Source of the DNA: an uncultured Alistipes sp.
GTDB taxonomy: Bacteria > Bacteroidota > Bacteroidia > Bacteroidales > Rikenellaceae
NCBI GenBank assembly: GCA_948736885.1
Contig: CAPXWY010000001.1
Span: forward strand, 221,607 to 285,606
Reading direction: 5' to 3'
DNA length: 64,000 nt
Part shown: positions 50,079-59,579 of the stretch, piece by piece
Layout of the letters: the number at the start of each line of letters is the position of its first letter
Numbering within the stretch: position 1 is the stretch's first letter
Position numbers and translations under genes: made by a program
Notes under the pieces: model-generated
Databases searched by the model: none
Seen by the model: the letters and a program-made list of their open reading frames with translations, nothing else
Told to the model about the DNA's origin: nothing

Positions 50079-50900
50079 TCAGACGACCTCGATTTTACGG
50101 CTTTCCAACCACCCTTTCTTCCCGTCGCCGATGACGACCTCGCACCACTCGCCGAGACGGTCGGCAATCCGCACGACCGTCCCCTCGTGCAAGACGAACA
50201 AATCGGTCGCCGACTTGTCGGGCGAACTCTTGACGGCGACCGAAGCGGCCGTCACCACGGCCTGCGAATCGTCGAGCATCTCGCGGCGGTCGGCCGCGGC
50301 AAACCACGTAGCGCAGACGAACAGCAATCCGGCAACAAGCGTTCCATAGAACCCGGTCTTGCGGAGCGAAAGCCGCGGCGCAAGCAGGTAGAGCAAGAAC
50401 AACGCAAGCGCGCAGGCCAGCAGTACGAGCGAAAGCACGGTCCACGCCGCACAACCCATCGTATGGCGCACGCTACGCATCCATCCGACGAAGAAGAATT
50501 CGGGAATCCGCTCGATATTGTCTTTCGTGCGGGCCTCGGCGATACTCAGATTGTAGCGGATGTCGTCGTTGCCGGGAGCCAGCCGAAGCGCCCGATGATA
50601 AAACAGAATCGCCTTGCCCAACCGATTTTCCTTGAAATAAGCGTTAGCAAGGTTGTAATAGAGCTTGACGGAGACGAACCCTTGTGCGAGCAGCTGCTCG
50701 TAAGCCGTGGCCGCGGCGCGGAAATCGCCGTTGATATAAGCCGTGTTGGCGGCGTCCCACAACTGCTCGGGTGCATCGGCCGCCGCGGGCTCCTGCACCT
50801 GCACGTCGGTCGCATCCTGCGGCAGGACATCCTGCGCCGACACCATGCCGACGCCCGACACCAAAAGGCACAAAACCAATATAATCTGTTTCATACGCAT
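50079..50900 (-). CDS. batE: BatE-like TPR and SH3-type membrane protein
   Basis: 273 residues. Signal peptide (MRMKQIILVLCLLVSGVGMVSAQ), then TPR helices (AANTAYINGDFRAAATAYEQL, KLYYNLANAYFKENRLGKAILF, RALRLAPGNDDIRYNLSIAEAR). Two membrane helices follow (about 150-175 and 182-200) and a C-terminal bacterial SH3-like domain (VAVKSSPDKSATDLFVLHEGTV..., GWLESRKIEV). BatE belongs to the Bacteroides aerotolerance Bat set. It follows batD by 2 bases. MKQ (two codons later) could be the true start. Function in periplasmic stress is inferred from the family. Confidence 0.88.
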   Translation of the reverse strand: MRMKQIILVLCLLVSGVGMVSAQDVLPQDATDVQVQEPAAADAPEQLWDAANTAYINGDFRAAATAYEQLLAQGFVSVKLYYNLANAYFKENRLGKAILFYHRALRLAPGNDDIRYNLSIAEARTKDNIERIPEFFFVGWMRSVRHTMGCAAWTVLSLVLLACALALFLLYLLAPRLSLRKTGFYGTLVAGLLFVCATWFAAADRREMLDDSQAVVTAASVAVKSSPDKSATDLFVLHEGTVVRIADRLGEWCEVVIGDGKKGWLESRKIEVV

Positions 50901-50902
50901 TT

Positions 50903-52777
50903 CTATCTACGTTTGACCATCGCCTCGATATGCGAAACCAGGTCGACCCCCTCGTCGTAGACGTCGCTCATACGGGCCGAAGCGGCGGGCGAATACTGCG
51001 CCTCGTCGCAACGGGCGATGATGGAGGTGAAACGCTGCGACTGCTCGGCCGGAACCCCGCGCTTGTGCAGCTCCTCGCGCACATTCTCCTTGGTAAGATT
51101 GGCCACGGGAATATTGAGCTTGTCGCTGACATAACCCCACAAGGCCCGCAGCATCTCCTCGTAGAAAGCATGGCGGTCCTGCTGCTCCATGTATTTACGG
51201 GCAGCCCGGAAACGCTGCACGGCGACTTTGCTGGCCCTCCGGCCCCGCAGGAGCACCGCGTTCTGCGAATCCTTGATACGCTTGCGCAAGGCGAAATAAA
51301 CCGCTCCGAAGAAAACCAACACGAAAGCGAGCACGCCCCAATAAAGCCCGCTGAAAAGCAACGGCTGCCGATGCGAACGCAGCTGCGCACCGCCCAGCTT
51401 GATGAAGCGGATATCCTGCCCCAACAGCCGGACCTCCTCCTTGGACATGCCGCGGCCCTGCATGACGACGGCATCGCCGCCGCCGTTGGCATCGGGCGTG
51501 ACTTCGAGGGTGAACGGCTTGGATGTCAAGGTCCGGTACTCCATGCGCGAGGGATCGAAATAACTGAACTCGACAGGCTCGATGTCATACGTACCCTCGG
51601 CCCGCGCGATGAACGGATAGTCGAACTGCCGGTAACCGGAAATCCCGGCCGCCGACGGGTTGATGGACTCGGTGGTCTTGACGTTGTACTGCTCGAACGA
51701 ACCGGGCAGCGAGAGCTTGGGCGCCTGCACGAAGGTGAGGTTGCCCGAACCCGAAATCCGGACCTGGCACGTAGCGGCGGAATTGGCCGCCAGCCGCCCG
51801 TCGGGGAACTCGGTCTCCATGCTGAAATGACCCACGGCGCCGCTGAAGCTGGCGGGAGCCCCTGCGGGCAAAGGCTTGACAGCCACGCTGACGCGCTGGC
51901 TCTGCACCTTGCGCGGCACATTGTAGATGTCGTGCCCGCCGCCGAAGAAGGGATCGACATGACGGCTCTGAACGACGACTTGCGCCATGGCGGTCAACTC
52001 GGCCGGGTCGATGGTGAGCGTCCCAGCTTGCTGGGGGTAGAGCAGGAACTCGCGGGCGACCAACGTTTCGTAGACCTTGCCGTTGAAAGTCTCGCGCTGC
52101 CGCCGTGCGTTATCGGTATTGAGCTCCTGGGCCCAGAACCCGTTGAACGACGGGAACCGGACATCCTGATAACCCACCACGGTGACGCGCTCGTAGAGCT
52201 TGAACGTGACGCGCAAAGGCTCGCCCTTGTAAACCGAAGTCCGCGAAACGATGGCCCGCAACAAAATATCGTCCTTGGCAATCTGCTGTCGGGCGGCGCT
52301 TTCGGCGCTCTGCTGCGGAGACTGCCGCCCTGCGGAAGCGTCGGCATCGGGCTGTGCCGCGCCGGAACCTCCGCCCGGCTCGCTGACGACCTCGATGGCC
52401 AAAGGCCGGGTACGGTAAGCCGTACCGTCGACGGCGATTTCAGCGGGGCCGACGGTGACATTGCCCGCCGACTGCGGCAAGAGAACGAACGTAATGGTGT
52501 AATTGACGCTCTTGGTCATCGACCCGTTGACAATCTGGATCGACGACCCTTTCGACACGGCAGGGCCCGCCAGCACGTCGAAACCCTCGAACGACGGGGC
52601 GACGAACGAATCCTCGTCGGGATTGGCGTTGAGCGCGAACTCCACGCGGAACGCCTCGCCGACGGCCACCGTCAAGGGTGCGGAGACCTCGAACGCGACC
52701 TTGTCCGCCCCGAAGACGGGCAGGGCAGCGACCGCGCAGAACGCCGCGCACAGAAACTTAGCAATAAAACCTTTCAT
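50903..52777 (-). CDS. batD: BatD family protein
   Basis: 624 residues. Signal peptide (MKGFIAKFLCAAFCAVAALPVFGA), then BatD beta domains (AFEVSAPLTVAVGEAFRVEF, GFDVLAGPAVSKGSSIQIVNG). ILLRAIVSRTSVYKGEPLRVTF in the second domain is the family signature. A membrane helix sits near 475-500 (GVLAFVLVFFGAVYFALRK), with a cytoplasmic helical C-terminal end. The Bat proteins of Bacteroides support oxygen tolerance and are usually in a moxR-batABCDE cluster; here only batD and batE are present. The fumarase gene precedes by 36 bases. Confidence 0.9.
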   Translation of the reverse strand: MKGFIAKFLCAAFCAVAALPVFGADKVAFEVSAPLTVAVGEAFRVEFALNANPDEDSFVAPSFEGFDVLAGPAVSKGSSIQIVNGSMTKSVNYTITFVLLPQSAGNVTVGPAEIAVDGTAYRTRPLAIEVVSEPGGGSGAAQPDADASAGRQSPQQSAESAARQQIAKDDILLRAIVSRTSVYKGEPLRVTFKLYERVTVVGYQDVRFPSFNGFWAQELNTDNARRQRETFNGKVYETLVAREFLLYPQQAGTLTIDPAELTAMAQVVVQSRHVDPFFGGGHDIYNVPRKVQSQRVSVAVKPLPAGAPASFSGAVGHFSMETEFPDGRLAANSAATCQVRISGSGNLTFVQAPKLSLPGSFEQYNVKTTESINPSAAGISGYRQFDYPFIARAEGTYDIEPVEFSYFDPSRMEYRTLTSKPFTLEVTPDANGGGDAVVMQGRGMSKEEVRLLGQDIRFIKLGGAQLRSHRQPLLFSGLYWGVLAFVLVFFGAVYFALRKRIKDSQNAVLLRGRRASKVAVQRFRAARKYMEQQDRHAFYEEMLRALWGYVSDKLNIPVANLTKENVREELHKRGVPAEQSQRFTSIIARCDEAQYSPAASARMSDVYDEGVDLVSHIEAMVKRR

Positions 52778-52813
52778 CGAAACTTACAACGTGATTTCCA
52801 CGCGGTTATTATC

Positions 52814-54427
52814 TCAATGCTTGAAGTCGGCGAAGAAATCGTTGCCCTTGTCATCGACGATGATGAAGGCGGGGAAGTCCTCGACGTAAATCTTGCGCAC
52901 GGCCTCCATGCCCAACTCGGGGAAGTCGACCACCTCGACCGACTTGATGGAATTCTTGGCCAAAATAGCCGCGGGGCCGCCGATAGAACCGAGGTAGAAG
53001 CCGCCGTTGGCCTTGCAAGCGTCGGTGACCTCCTGCGAACGGTTGCCCTTGGCGACCATCACGAGCGACCCGCCGTGCTTCTGGAAAAGGTCGACATAGG
53101 GGTCCATGCGCCCGGCCGTGGTGGGGCCGAACGAACCCGAAGCCATGCCGCTGGGCGTCTTGGCCGGACCGGCGTAGTAGACCGGATGCTTCTTGAAATA
53201 CTCCGGCATGGGCTTGCCCTCGTCGAGCATCTGCTTGATGCGGGCATGGGCGATGTCGCGGGCGACGATCAGCGTACCCTTGAGGTTCAGGCGCGTCTTG
53301 ATGGGGTACTTGGTCAGGATGGCGCGCACCTTGTCCATCCCCTCGTCGAGGTCGATGTCCACGGCGGGCGACATGGCCGGAGCCTCCTTGGGCAGGAACC
53401 GTGCCGGATTCTTCTCCAGCTCCTCGATGAAGATACCCTCGGGGGTAATCTTGGCCTTGATGTTGCGGTCGGCCGAGCAGCTTACGCCGATGGCGACGGG
53501 GCACGAAGCGGCATGGCGCGGAGCGCGGATGACCCGCACGTCGTGCACGAGGTACTTGCCGCCGAACTGGGCGCCGACGCCCGACTGCTGGCAAATTTTG
53601 AGCACCTTCTCCTCCCATTCGAGGTCGCGGAAGCAACGCCCGCCCTCGTTGCCCGAAGTGGGCAGCTCGTCGAGGTAACCCGCCGACGCTTTCTTGACGG
53701 TAGAGAGGCACATTTCGGCCGAGGTACCGCCGATGCAAAGGGCCAGGTGATACGGCGGGCATGCCGACGTACCGAGGTCCTTGATATGCTCGGTGATGAA
53801 CTTGGTGAGCGACTCTTCGTTGAGCAGCGCCTTGGTCTGCTGGTAGAGGAAGGTCTTGTTGGCCGAGCCGCCGCCCTTGGTGATGAAGAGGAATTCGTAC
53901 TCCATGCCGGGCTTGCCGCCGTAGATGTCGATCTGCGCGGGCAGGTTGGTGCCCGAGTTCTTCTCGTCGGTCATGGTGAAGGGCACCACCTGCGAGTAGC
54001 GCAGGTTGCGCTCCTTGTAGGTCTCGTAGACGCCGCAGGCGATGCACTCGGCGTCGTCGGCCCCGGTGAAGACGTCCTCGCCCTTGTGGCCGATGCAGAT
54101 GGCCGTACCGGTATCCTGACACGTGGGCAGCTCGCCCTCGGCCGAGACGCACTGGTTGAGCAACATGGTGTAAGCCACGAACTTGTCGTTGTCGGTAGCC
54201 TCGGGATCGTCGAGGATGTCGCGCAGCTTCTGCAAGTGGGCGGCGCGCAGGTAGAACGACACGTCGCTGTAAGCGGCCTTGGAAAGCAGCTCCAACCCGG
54301 CGGGGTCGACCTTGAGGATTTTACGGCCGTCGCACTCGACGACCTTGACGTAATCTTTGGTCAGCAGACGGTACTGCGTCTTGTCCTCCCCGACAGGGAA
54401 CGGCTCCTGATAGATGAATTCAGCCAT
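52814..54427 (-). CDS. Class I (iron-sulfur) fumarate hydratase
   Basis: 537 residues, FumA/FumB type, with N-terminal and C-terminal (beta) parts fused. It hydrates fumarate to malate using a 4Fe-4S cluster. [14 protein letters not shown] carries the first cluster Cys; a second lies in [12 protein letters not shown] or the [15 protein letters not shown] region. The C-terminal [26 protein letters not shown] is a strong match for class I enzymes. Oxygen sensitivity of the cluster fits an anaerobe. Its promoter is at 54466-54497. Co-transcription with batD-batE-recR is possible. Confidence 0.95.
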   Translation of the reverse strand: MAEFIYQEPFPVGEDKTQYRLLTKDYVKVVECDGRKILKVDPAGLELLSKAAYSDVSFYLRAAHLQKLRDILDDPEATDNDKFVAYTMLLNQCVSAEGELPTCQDTGTAICIGHKGEDVFTGADDAECIACGVYETYKERNLRYSQVVPFTMTDEKNSGTNLPAQIDIYGGKPGMEYEFLFITKGGGSANKTFLYQQTKALLNEESLTKFITEHIKDLGTSACPPYHLALCIGGTSAEMCLSTVKKASAGYLDELPTSGNEGGRCFRDLEWEEKVLKICQQSGVGAQFGGKYLVHDVRVIRAPRHAASCPVAIGVSCSADRNIKAKITPEGIFIEELEKNPARFLPKEAPAMSPAVDIDLDEGMDKVRAILTKYPIKTRLNLKGTLIVARDIAHARIKQMLDEGKPMPEYFKKHPVYYAGPAKTPSGMASGSFGPTTAGRMDPYVDLFQKHGGSLVMVAKGNRSQEVTDACKANGGFYLGSIGGPAAILAKNSIKSVEVVDFPELGMEAVRKIYVEDFPAFIIVDDKGNDFFADFKH

Positions 54428-54465
54428 AATCTATTATATTGTTTCGTGTTAGCGCTCGAACCATG

Positions 54466-54497
54466 CAAAAGTACAAAAAACTATCCGGATTGCACAA
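54466..54497 (-). promoter_or_regulatory. Fumarase promoter
   Basis: On the - strand TTG (complement of 54495-54497), 21 bases, TACTTTTG (complement of 54466-54473). Good -7, slightly long spacing. Confidence 0.6.
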
Positions 54498-54566
54498 CAA
54501 ATCCGGCACTCTGTTATTTTTTTCACAAAAAGCGCCCGAAAAGAAACGTTCTTAAGATTATTTAAT

Positions 54567-54574
54567 TAAATTTG
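54567..54574 (+). promoter_or_regulatory. -7 element of fba
   Basis: TAAATTTG, 98 bases before the fba ATG at 54673. No -33 TTTG at 19-20 bases. The leader has a GCCATACCGGGCCGGGG stretch without an obvious riboswitch. Confidence 0.5.
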
Positions 54575-54672
54575 TGCGATTTTTGAGTACGAATCTTTTT
54601 CTTGCCCAAGCCATACCGGGCCGGGGAAAGGCTCGACAACAGGAACGATTCACTGCTAAACAATAAACGATT

Positions 54673-55665
54673 ATGGTATCTTACAAGGAACTGGGTCTGG
54701 TGAACACCCGCGACATGTTCGCCAAGGCCATCAAGGGCGGCTACGCCATTCCGGCCTTCAACTTCAACAACATGGAGCAGATGCAGGCCATCATCCAGGC
54801 ATGCGTCGAGACCTCGTCGCCCGTCATCCTGCAGGTGTCGGCAGGCGCGCGCAAGTACGCCAACCAGACGTTGCTGCGCTACATGGCACAGGGTGCTGTC
54901 GAGTACGCCAAGGAACTGGGCAAGAACATTCCCATCGTACTGCACCTCGACCACGGCAACTCGTTCGAGCTGTGCAAGGACTGCATCGACATGGGTTTCT
55001 CGTCGGTGATGATCGACGGTTCGGCACTGCCCTATGACGAAAACGTGGCGCTGACGAAGAAAGTGGTGGAATACGCTCATCAGCACGACGTAACGGTCGA
55101 AGGCGAGCTGGGCGTGCTGGCCGGCGTCGAAGACGAAGTGGCTTCCGAGCACTCGCACTACACCGACCCCGCCGACGTGGAAGACTTCGTGAAGAAGACG
55201 GGCGTGGATTCGCTGGCCATCTCGATCGGCACCTCGCACGGCGCCAACAAGTTCAAGCCCGAGCAGTGCACGCGAAACGCCGAGGGCATCCTGGTGCCGC
55301 CCCCCCTGCGCTTCGACATTCTGAAAGAAATCGAAAAGCGCATCCCGGGCTTCCCCATCGTACTGCACGGCTCGTCGTCGGTACCGCAGGAATATGTGAA
55401 GATTATCAACACCCACGGCGGTGCACTGAAAGATGCGGTCGGCATCCCCGAAGAACAACTGCGCGAAGCTGCGAAGAGCGCAGTCTGCAAAATCAACATC
55501 GACAGCGACGGCCGTCTGGCCATGACCGCTGCCGTGCGCACCGTATTCGTGGAGCAGCCCGCCGAGTTCGACCCCCGCAAGTACCTGGGTCCGGCCCGCG
55601 ACGAACTGAAGAAACTCTACATGCACAAGTGCGAAAGCGTCCTCGGTTCGGCCGGCAAGGCTTAA
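54673..55665 (+). CDS. fba: Fructose-bisphosphate aldolase, class II
   Basis: 330 residues. Zinc-dependent aldolase of glycolysis and gluconeogenesis. Visible are IPAFNFNNMEQMQA at the N terminus, PIVLHLDHGN (zinc His and catalytic Asp in LDHG), VEGELGVLAGVED (Glu zinc ligand region), AISIGTSHGANK and the late IVLHGSSSVPQ (a further zinc His) with CKINIDSDGRLAMTAAVR. It is monocistronic, with the strongest terminator of the window 16 bases after its stop. Synonymous codon choice is more biased here (many CTG, GGC, AAG), compatible with high expression. Confidence 0.95.
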   Translation: MVSYKELGLVNTRDMFAKAIKGGYAIPAFNFNNMEQMQAIIQACVETSSPVILQVSAGARKYANQTLLRYMAQGAVEYAKELGKNIPIVLHLDHGNSFELCKDCIDMGFSSVMIDGSALPYDENVALTKKVVEYAHQHDVTVEGELGVLAGVEDEVASEHSHYTDPADVEDFVKKTGVDSLAISIGTSHGANKFKPEQCTRNAEGILVPPPLRFDILKEIEKRIPGFPIVLHGSSSVPQEYVKIINTHGGALKDAVGIPEEQLREAAKSAVCKINIDSDGRLAMTAAVRTVFVEQPAEFDPRKYLGPARDELKKLYMHKCESVLGSAGKA

Positions 55666-55680
55666 TCAAGAGAAGTCTTT

Positions 55681-55725
55681 CAAGAAAAGGGGCTGTCTGC
55701 TTAGCGCAGACAGCCCCTTTTCTTG
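55681..55725. terminator. Bidirectional terminator between fba and folB (shared stem type)
   Basis: CAAGAAAAGGGGCTGTCTGC (55681-55700) pairs perfectly over 20 bp with 55706-55725, loop TTAGC. The core is the same as at 43834-43872. Confidence 0.92.
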
Positions 55726-55738
55726 AAATATGCGTTAC

Positions 55739-56092
55739 CTATTTCTCCAGTGTCACGCTCACGCGGTCGAGCTTGCCGCCCAACGGAGGAGCCAGCTTGG
55801 AGACGGTGCAGACGACATGGCGAATCTGCGGAAAAGCCGCCCGGACCGCATCCAGGATATTCATCGCCACCCGCTCGATGGTGCGCTGCGTGACGCGCAT
55901 CTGCTCGCGGACCACCTCGTAGACGGTCAGATAGTTGACTGCCTTTTCGACACAATCCTCCGCCGCGACGTCGCCCAGCTCGGCCGTAATGGTCAGATCG
56001 ACCGTGAAACGGTTGCCGACCTTGCGCTCCAGCTCGTAGCAACCGTGCAGCGCATGGAACTCCATGCGTTCGAGCGTAATGCGGTACTCCAT
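55739..56092 (-). CDS. folB: Dihydroneopterin aldolase
   Basis: 117 residues, normal for FolB. It cleaves dihydroneopterin in folate synthesis and forms octamers. The N-terminal YRITLERMEFHALHGCYELERKVGNRF (catalytic Glu and the HGCYE region), VDLTITAELG and the late ERVAMNILDAVRAAFPQIRHVVCTVSKL with the second conserved Lys are present. Its ATG overlaps the tyrS stop by one base (56092), so it is the last gene of dnaX-tyrS-folB. Confidence 0.93.
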   Translation of the reverse strand: MEYRITLERMEFHALHGCYELERKVGNRFTVDLTITAELGDVAAEDCVEKAVNYLTVYEVVREQMRVTQRTIERVAMNILDAVRAAFPQIRHVVCTVSKLAPPLGGKLDRVSVTLEK

Positions 56093-57399
56093 TATTCAAC
56101 GATGATAAGATAATAGTTCTTCTTGCCCTTCTGCACGAGCAGGTATTTCCCGGCAATGAGGTCCGATTCGCCGACCGGACGCATCGGATCGGCGACTTTC
56201 TCCTTGTTGAGCGACACGCCGCCGCCCTGCACCATCTTGCGGCACTCGCCCTTGGAGGGGAATACCTGCGTCTTCTCGGCGGCAAGGTCGACGAACGGCA
56301 AACCTAACTCGGCACGTGCGATGCGGAACTGCGGTACCCCCTCGAAAACCTGCAAAAGGGTCGCTTCGTCGAGCTTGCGCAGCGCTTCGGAAGTAGCGCC
56401 GCCGAAAAGAATGGCCGACGCCTCGACTGCCTTTTCGTACTCCTCCTTAGAATGAATCATCGTGGTAATCTCCTGCGCCAGCCGCTTCTGCAACGCCCGC
56501 AGATGGGGCGCGGCATCATGCTCGGCAATAAGCGTTTCGATGGTTTCGCGGTCCAGGAGAGTGAAAATCCGGATATAGCGCTTGGCGTCCTCGTCGCTGA
56601 CGTTGAGCCAGAACTGATAGAACTTGTAAGGCGACGTATAGCGCGGGTCGAGCCACACGTTGCCGCTCTCGGTCTTGCCGAACTTGGTGCCGTCGGCCTT
56701 GGTAATCAGAGGACACGTAATGGCGAACGCCTCGGCCCCGGCACCCAGCTTGCGGCGGATGAGTTCGGTGCCGGTGGTGATGTTGCCCCACTGGTCGGCA
56801 CCGCCGAGCTGGACCTTGCAGTTCATCGTCTCGTAGAGGTGCAGGAAGTCGTAGCCCTGCACGAGCTGGTAGGTGAATTCGGTGAACGACATGCCGTCGC
56901 CCTCGCCGTTGAAACGCTTCTTGACCGAATCCTTGGCCATCATGTAATTGACCGTTATGCACTTGCCGATGTCGCGGATGAAGTCGAGGAACGAAAACTC
57001 CTTCATCCAGTCGTAGTTGTTGACCATGACGGCAGCGTTGGGAGCGTCGGACTCGAAATCGAGCAGTTTGGCCAGCTGGCGCTTGATGGCCTCCTGGTTG
57101 TGACGCAGCGTCTTCTCGTCGAGCAGGTTGCGCTCCTGCGATTTGCCCGAGGGGTCGCCGATCATGCCCGTAGCGCCCCCGACGAGGGCCAGCGGACGAT
57201 GGCCGCACAACTGGAAGTGCTTGAGAATCATCACGCCGACCAGGTGGCCGATATGCAGCGAATCGGCCGTGGGGTCGATGCCCAGATAGGCCGTGGTCAT
57301 CTCTTTTTCGAGCTGTTCCTTGGCTCCGGGCATGATGGTGTGGATCATCCCGCGCCATTCGAGTTCTTCGATAAAATTCTTTTTCATATCTCTTTTCAT
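56092..57399 (-). CDS. tyrS: Tyrosyl-tRNA synthetase
   Basis: 435 residues. Class I enzyme with HIGH at 49-52 (SLHIGHLVG) and KFGKT in place of KMSKS ([12 protein letters not shown]). [16 protein letters not shown]-like [12 protein letters not shown] and [13 protein letters not shown] are typical; an S4 domain ends the protein ([20 protein letters not shown]). It charges tRNA-Tyr. MKKNFI (57385-57387) is an alternative start. It follows dnaX by 1 base and overlaps folB by 1 base. Confidence 0.96.
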   Translation of the reverse strand: MKRDMKKNFIEELEWRGMIHTIMPGAKEQLEKEMTTAYLGIDPTADSLHIGHLVGVMILKHFQLCGHRPLALVGGATGMIGDPSGKSQERNLLDEKTLRHNQEAIKRQLAKLLDFESDAPNAAVMVNNYDWMKEFSFLDFIRDIGKCITVNYMMAKDSVKKRFNGEGDGMSFTEFTYQLVQGYDFLHLYETMNCKVQLGGADQWGNITTGTELIRRKLGAGAEAFAITCPLITKADGTKFGKTESGNVWLDPRYTSPYKFYQFWLNVSDEDAKRYIRIFTLLDRETIETLIAEHDAAPHLRALQKRLAQEITTMIHSKEEYEKAVEASAILFGGATSEALRKLDEATLLQVFEGVPQFRIARAELGLPFVDLAAEKTQVFPSKGECRKMVQGGGVSLNKEKVADPMRPVGESDLIAGKYLLVQKGKKNYYLIIVE

Positions 57400-57400
57400 T

Positions 57401-59323
57401 TTATTCCATTTCCAAATCCAGCGCCTTGCGGAGTTCGGCCACCAGCGGATTCTTCTCGGTGAGGAACTTCACCTTGTCCTCCGGCTTGATGGGCCGTGCG
57501 GCGCGGATGGCTTCGTTGACCGTCACATCCAGGTCGATGACGCCCTCGATACCCGCCAGCTCGGCGATGCGGATAAGCATCGCGGTCTTGTTGCGCAGGA
57601 TTTCCTCGCGCAGCTCCTCCGTCGGCACGCTCACCGCAATGACGTTTTCGCGGAACTGCATCCGCTCGAAAGCCGGAACGAAACGCGGACGCCGGGACTT
57701 GATAAGGTTGAGAATCCGCTCGCGGGCGTTTTCCAACTTCTCGGTGCTCCGGGGGTCCACATCGGGATTGCCTGCCTTTTCGGCCGGACGCTCCCCGTCC
57801 GATTCGGCGGCACCCTCCGGCGAAGCCAGCAGGTCGGCCAGCGAAGCACCCGAAATCAGCGGCTTGCGCGGAGAACGGGGCTGCGAAACCGGAGCTGCGG
57901 CCGGCTGTGGTTCCGGAACCGGAGCGGCAGAGGGCTGTGGTTCCGGCGCAGGTTCGGTCTTCGGGACCGAGGCCAGGTCGGCAGGAACGGGTTGCGGTGC
58001 CGGAATTTCCGTTGCAACGGGTGCAGGAACCGGGTCGGCAACGGGTTGTTCTGCCGGAGCAGATACCGGAACGGCGGCGGCAGGCGGCACAACGGATTGT
58101 TCTGCCGGAGCTGATGCCGCAGCGGCCGGAGCTGGAACAGCGGGAGCTACAACCGGAACAGCCGACGCCCCAGTACGGGGCTGCAATTCGGGAAGCGGAT
58201 ACTCCTCGACGGAGGTCAGGGTGTCATTTTTTTTTTGGCCGAGCCCTGCAATCTTCATCAGGCCCAGCTCCACGAGCAGTCGTTGGTTGGAAGACTGCCG
58301 TATCTTGCCGTCGAGCTCCGTCAGACAGGCGATGGCCCCGAACAGGAACCCGACTTCGCAGGCGCCCGCCTGCGTCCGGTATCGTTCGAGCAGCGTTCCG
58401 GTCATCTCGATGAGCCGCAGCGTTTCGGGCCGCTTGGCCATGAGCAAGTCGCGCATGTGGCGGTTGAGCCCGGCCATGAAGGTCTGGCCCGAGAAGCCCT
58501 GCGCGAGCACCTCGTCGAAAGCGACGAGCGCCCGGACGTAATCGCCCGCGAGCAACATATCGGTGACGCCGAAATAAGTGTCGTAGTCCAGCACGTTGAG
58601 CGTCTGGGCCACATGGCGGTAATCGAGCGTCATGCCGCAGAACGACACGGCCTTGTCGAACATCGACAACGCGTCGCGCATACCGCCGTCGGCTTTCTGC
58701 GCGATGAGGTTCAACGACTCCTCGTCGGCCGTGATACCCTCTGCGGAAGCGATATATTTAAGGTATTCGACCGAATCCTCGACACGGATGCGGTTGAAAT
58801 CGTAAATCTGGCACCGCGACAGAATCGTCGGGATGATCTTGTGCTTCTCGGTGGTCGCCAGGATGAAAATCGCATGGGCGGGCGGCTCCTCCAACGTCTT
58901 GAGGAACGCATTGAACGCCGCAGCCGAGAGCATGTGGACCTCGTCGATGATGAAGACCGAATAACGCCCCACCTGCGGGATGATGCGCACCTGCTCGATG
59001 AGGGTGCGGATGTCCTCGACGGAGTTGTTCGATGCGGCGTCGAGCTCGTGGATGTTGAGCGAGCGCCCCTCGTTGAACGAACGGCACGATTCGCACTCGT
59101 TGCATGCCTCGGCTCCGTCGGGCGAGAGACAGTTGATGGCCTTGGCGAAGATGCGGGCGCAGGTGGTCTTGCCTACGCCGCGAGGACCGCAGAACAGATA
59201 GGCGTGGGCCAGCTGGCCGCGCTCGATGGCGTTCTTGAGGGTGGAGGTGATATGCTTCTGCCCGACGACCGACGAAAAGGTCGCGGGACGGTATTTGCGT
59301 GCGCTGACGATGAATTCGCTCAT
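57401..59323 (-). CDS. dnaX: DNA polymerase III subunit gamma/tau
   Basis: 640 residues, the clamp-loader ATPase and organiser of the holoenzyme. Walker A GPRGVGKT (46-53), a zinc site with [12 protein letters not shown]-box-like [11 protein letters not shown], sensor [16 protein letters not shown], then the collar domain up to about residue 355. A long Pro/Ala-rich linker (about 378-500) and the tau C-terminal part follow. At codons 363-366 (CAA AAA AAA AAT) there is an A10 run: a -1 shift reads AAA TGA and would give a 366-residue gamma form. tyrS follows after 1 base. Confidence 0.96.
   Translation of the reverse strand: MSEFIVSARKYRPATFSSVVGQKHITSTLKNAIERGQLAHAYLFCGPRGVGKTTCARIFAKAINCLSPDGAEACNECESCRSFNEGRSLNIHELDAASNNSVEDIRTLIEQVRIIPQVGRYSVFIIDEVHMLSAAAFNAFLKTLEEPPAHAIFILATTEKHKIIPTILSRCQIYDFNRIRVEDSVEYLKYIASAEGITADEESLNLIAQKADGGMRDALSMFDKAVSFCGMTLDYRHVAQTLNVLDYDTYFGVTDMLLAGDYVRALVAFDEVLAQGFSGQTFMAGLNRHMRDLLMAKRPETLRLIEMTGTLLERYRTQAGACEVGFLFGAIACLTELDGKIRQSSNQRLLVELGLMKIAGLGQKKNDTLTSVEEYPLPELQPRTGASAVPVVAPAVPAPAAAASAPAEQSVVPPAAAVPVSAPAEQPVADPVPAPVATEIPAPQPVPADLASVPKTEPAPEPQPSAAPVPEPQPAAAPVSQPRSPRKPLISGASLADLLASPEGAAESDGERPAEKAGNPDVDPRSTEKLENARERILNLIKSRRPRFVPAFERMQFRENVIAVSVPTEELREEILRNKTAMLIRIAELAGIEGVIDLDVTVNEAIRAARPIKPEDKVKFLTEKNPLVAELRKALDLEME
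58227..58236 (-). other. A10 slippery run in dnaX
   Basis: Ten T on the + strand, ten A in the dnaX mRNA, spanning codons 363-366. Slippage of one base (translational -1 shift or transcription adding one A) places TGA directly after AAA. The full frame continues to the tau C terminus, so both products can be made. Confidence 0.7.
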
Positions 59324-59330
59324 AATAGCG

Positions 59331-59376
59331 CAAAATTAAGAATTAAAAATTAAGAATTAAAAATTAAGAATTAAAA
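59331..59376. repeat. AT-rich 14-bp tandem repeats and -7 element upstream of dnaX
   Basis: ATTAAGAATTAAAA is repeated three times at 59335-59348, 59349-59362 and 59363-59376. On the - strand TAATTTTG (complement of 59331-59338), 7 bases before the dnaX start codon, overlaps the first unit and is a -7 candidate, though so close that the leader would be nearly absent. The repeats may create a bendable or open region between dnaX and clpB. Confidence 0.6.
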
Positions 59377-59487
59377 ATATCATTCGCAGGACCGCGGACG
59401 GGATTCGGTCCGACCGCATCGACCTGCTATTATGTCCGCCGAATACCGCAAGTTGGCAGTCCTGCCTGCCGGATTGTCGGCCGGGGC

Positions 59488-59539
59488 GTGTCGGAAACTG
59501 ACACAATGGCCGGAAACCGCGGAGTGGCAGGTCTTTTGC
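59488..59539 (+). promoter_or_regulatory. Sigma-54-type promoter with upstream inverted repeat before clpB
   Basis: TGGCA (59525-59529) and TTGC (59536-59539) place GG and GC exactly ten bases apart (59526-59527 and 59538-59539), the -24/-12 spacing of RpoN promoters. GTGTC (59488-59492) and GACAC (59500-59504) form an inverted repeat 20 bases upstream, a possible activator site. Start of transcription would be near 59551, about 30 bases before the ATG. No -33/-7 pair was found here. Confidence 0.65.
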
Positions 59540-59579
59540 GGAACAATCCCTGCGAACAACGACACAAAACCTGCAAACC

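Noticed and set aside
50930..54565. Very long open frame on the + strand opposite recR side genes batD and fumarase (over 1200 codons)
   Set aside because: It is antisense to clear batD and fumarase genes; strong GC bias keeps the complementary frame free of stops. The translation is rich in Arg/Asp/Leu and Gly without any domain, and it has no promoter or start context.
54428..54672. Riboswitch in the fba leader
   Set aside because: The leader is long (about 90 bases) but shows no recognisable conserved motif or terminator/antiterminator pair.
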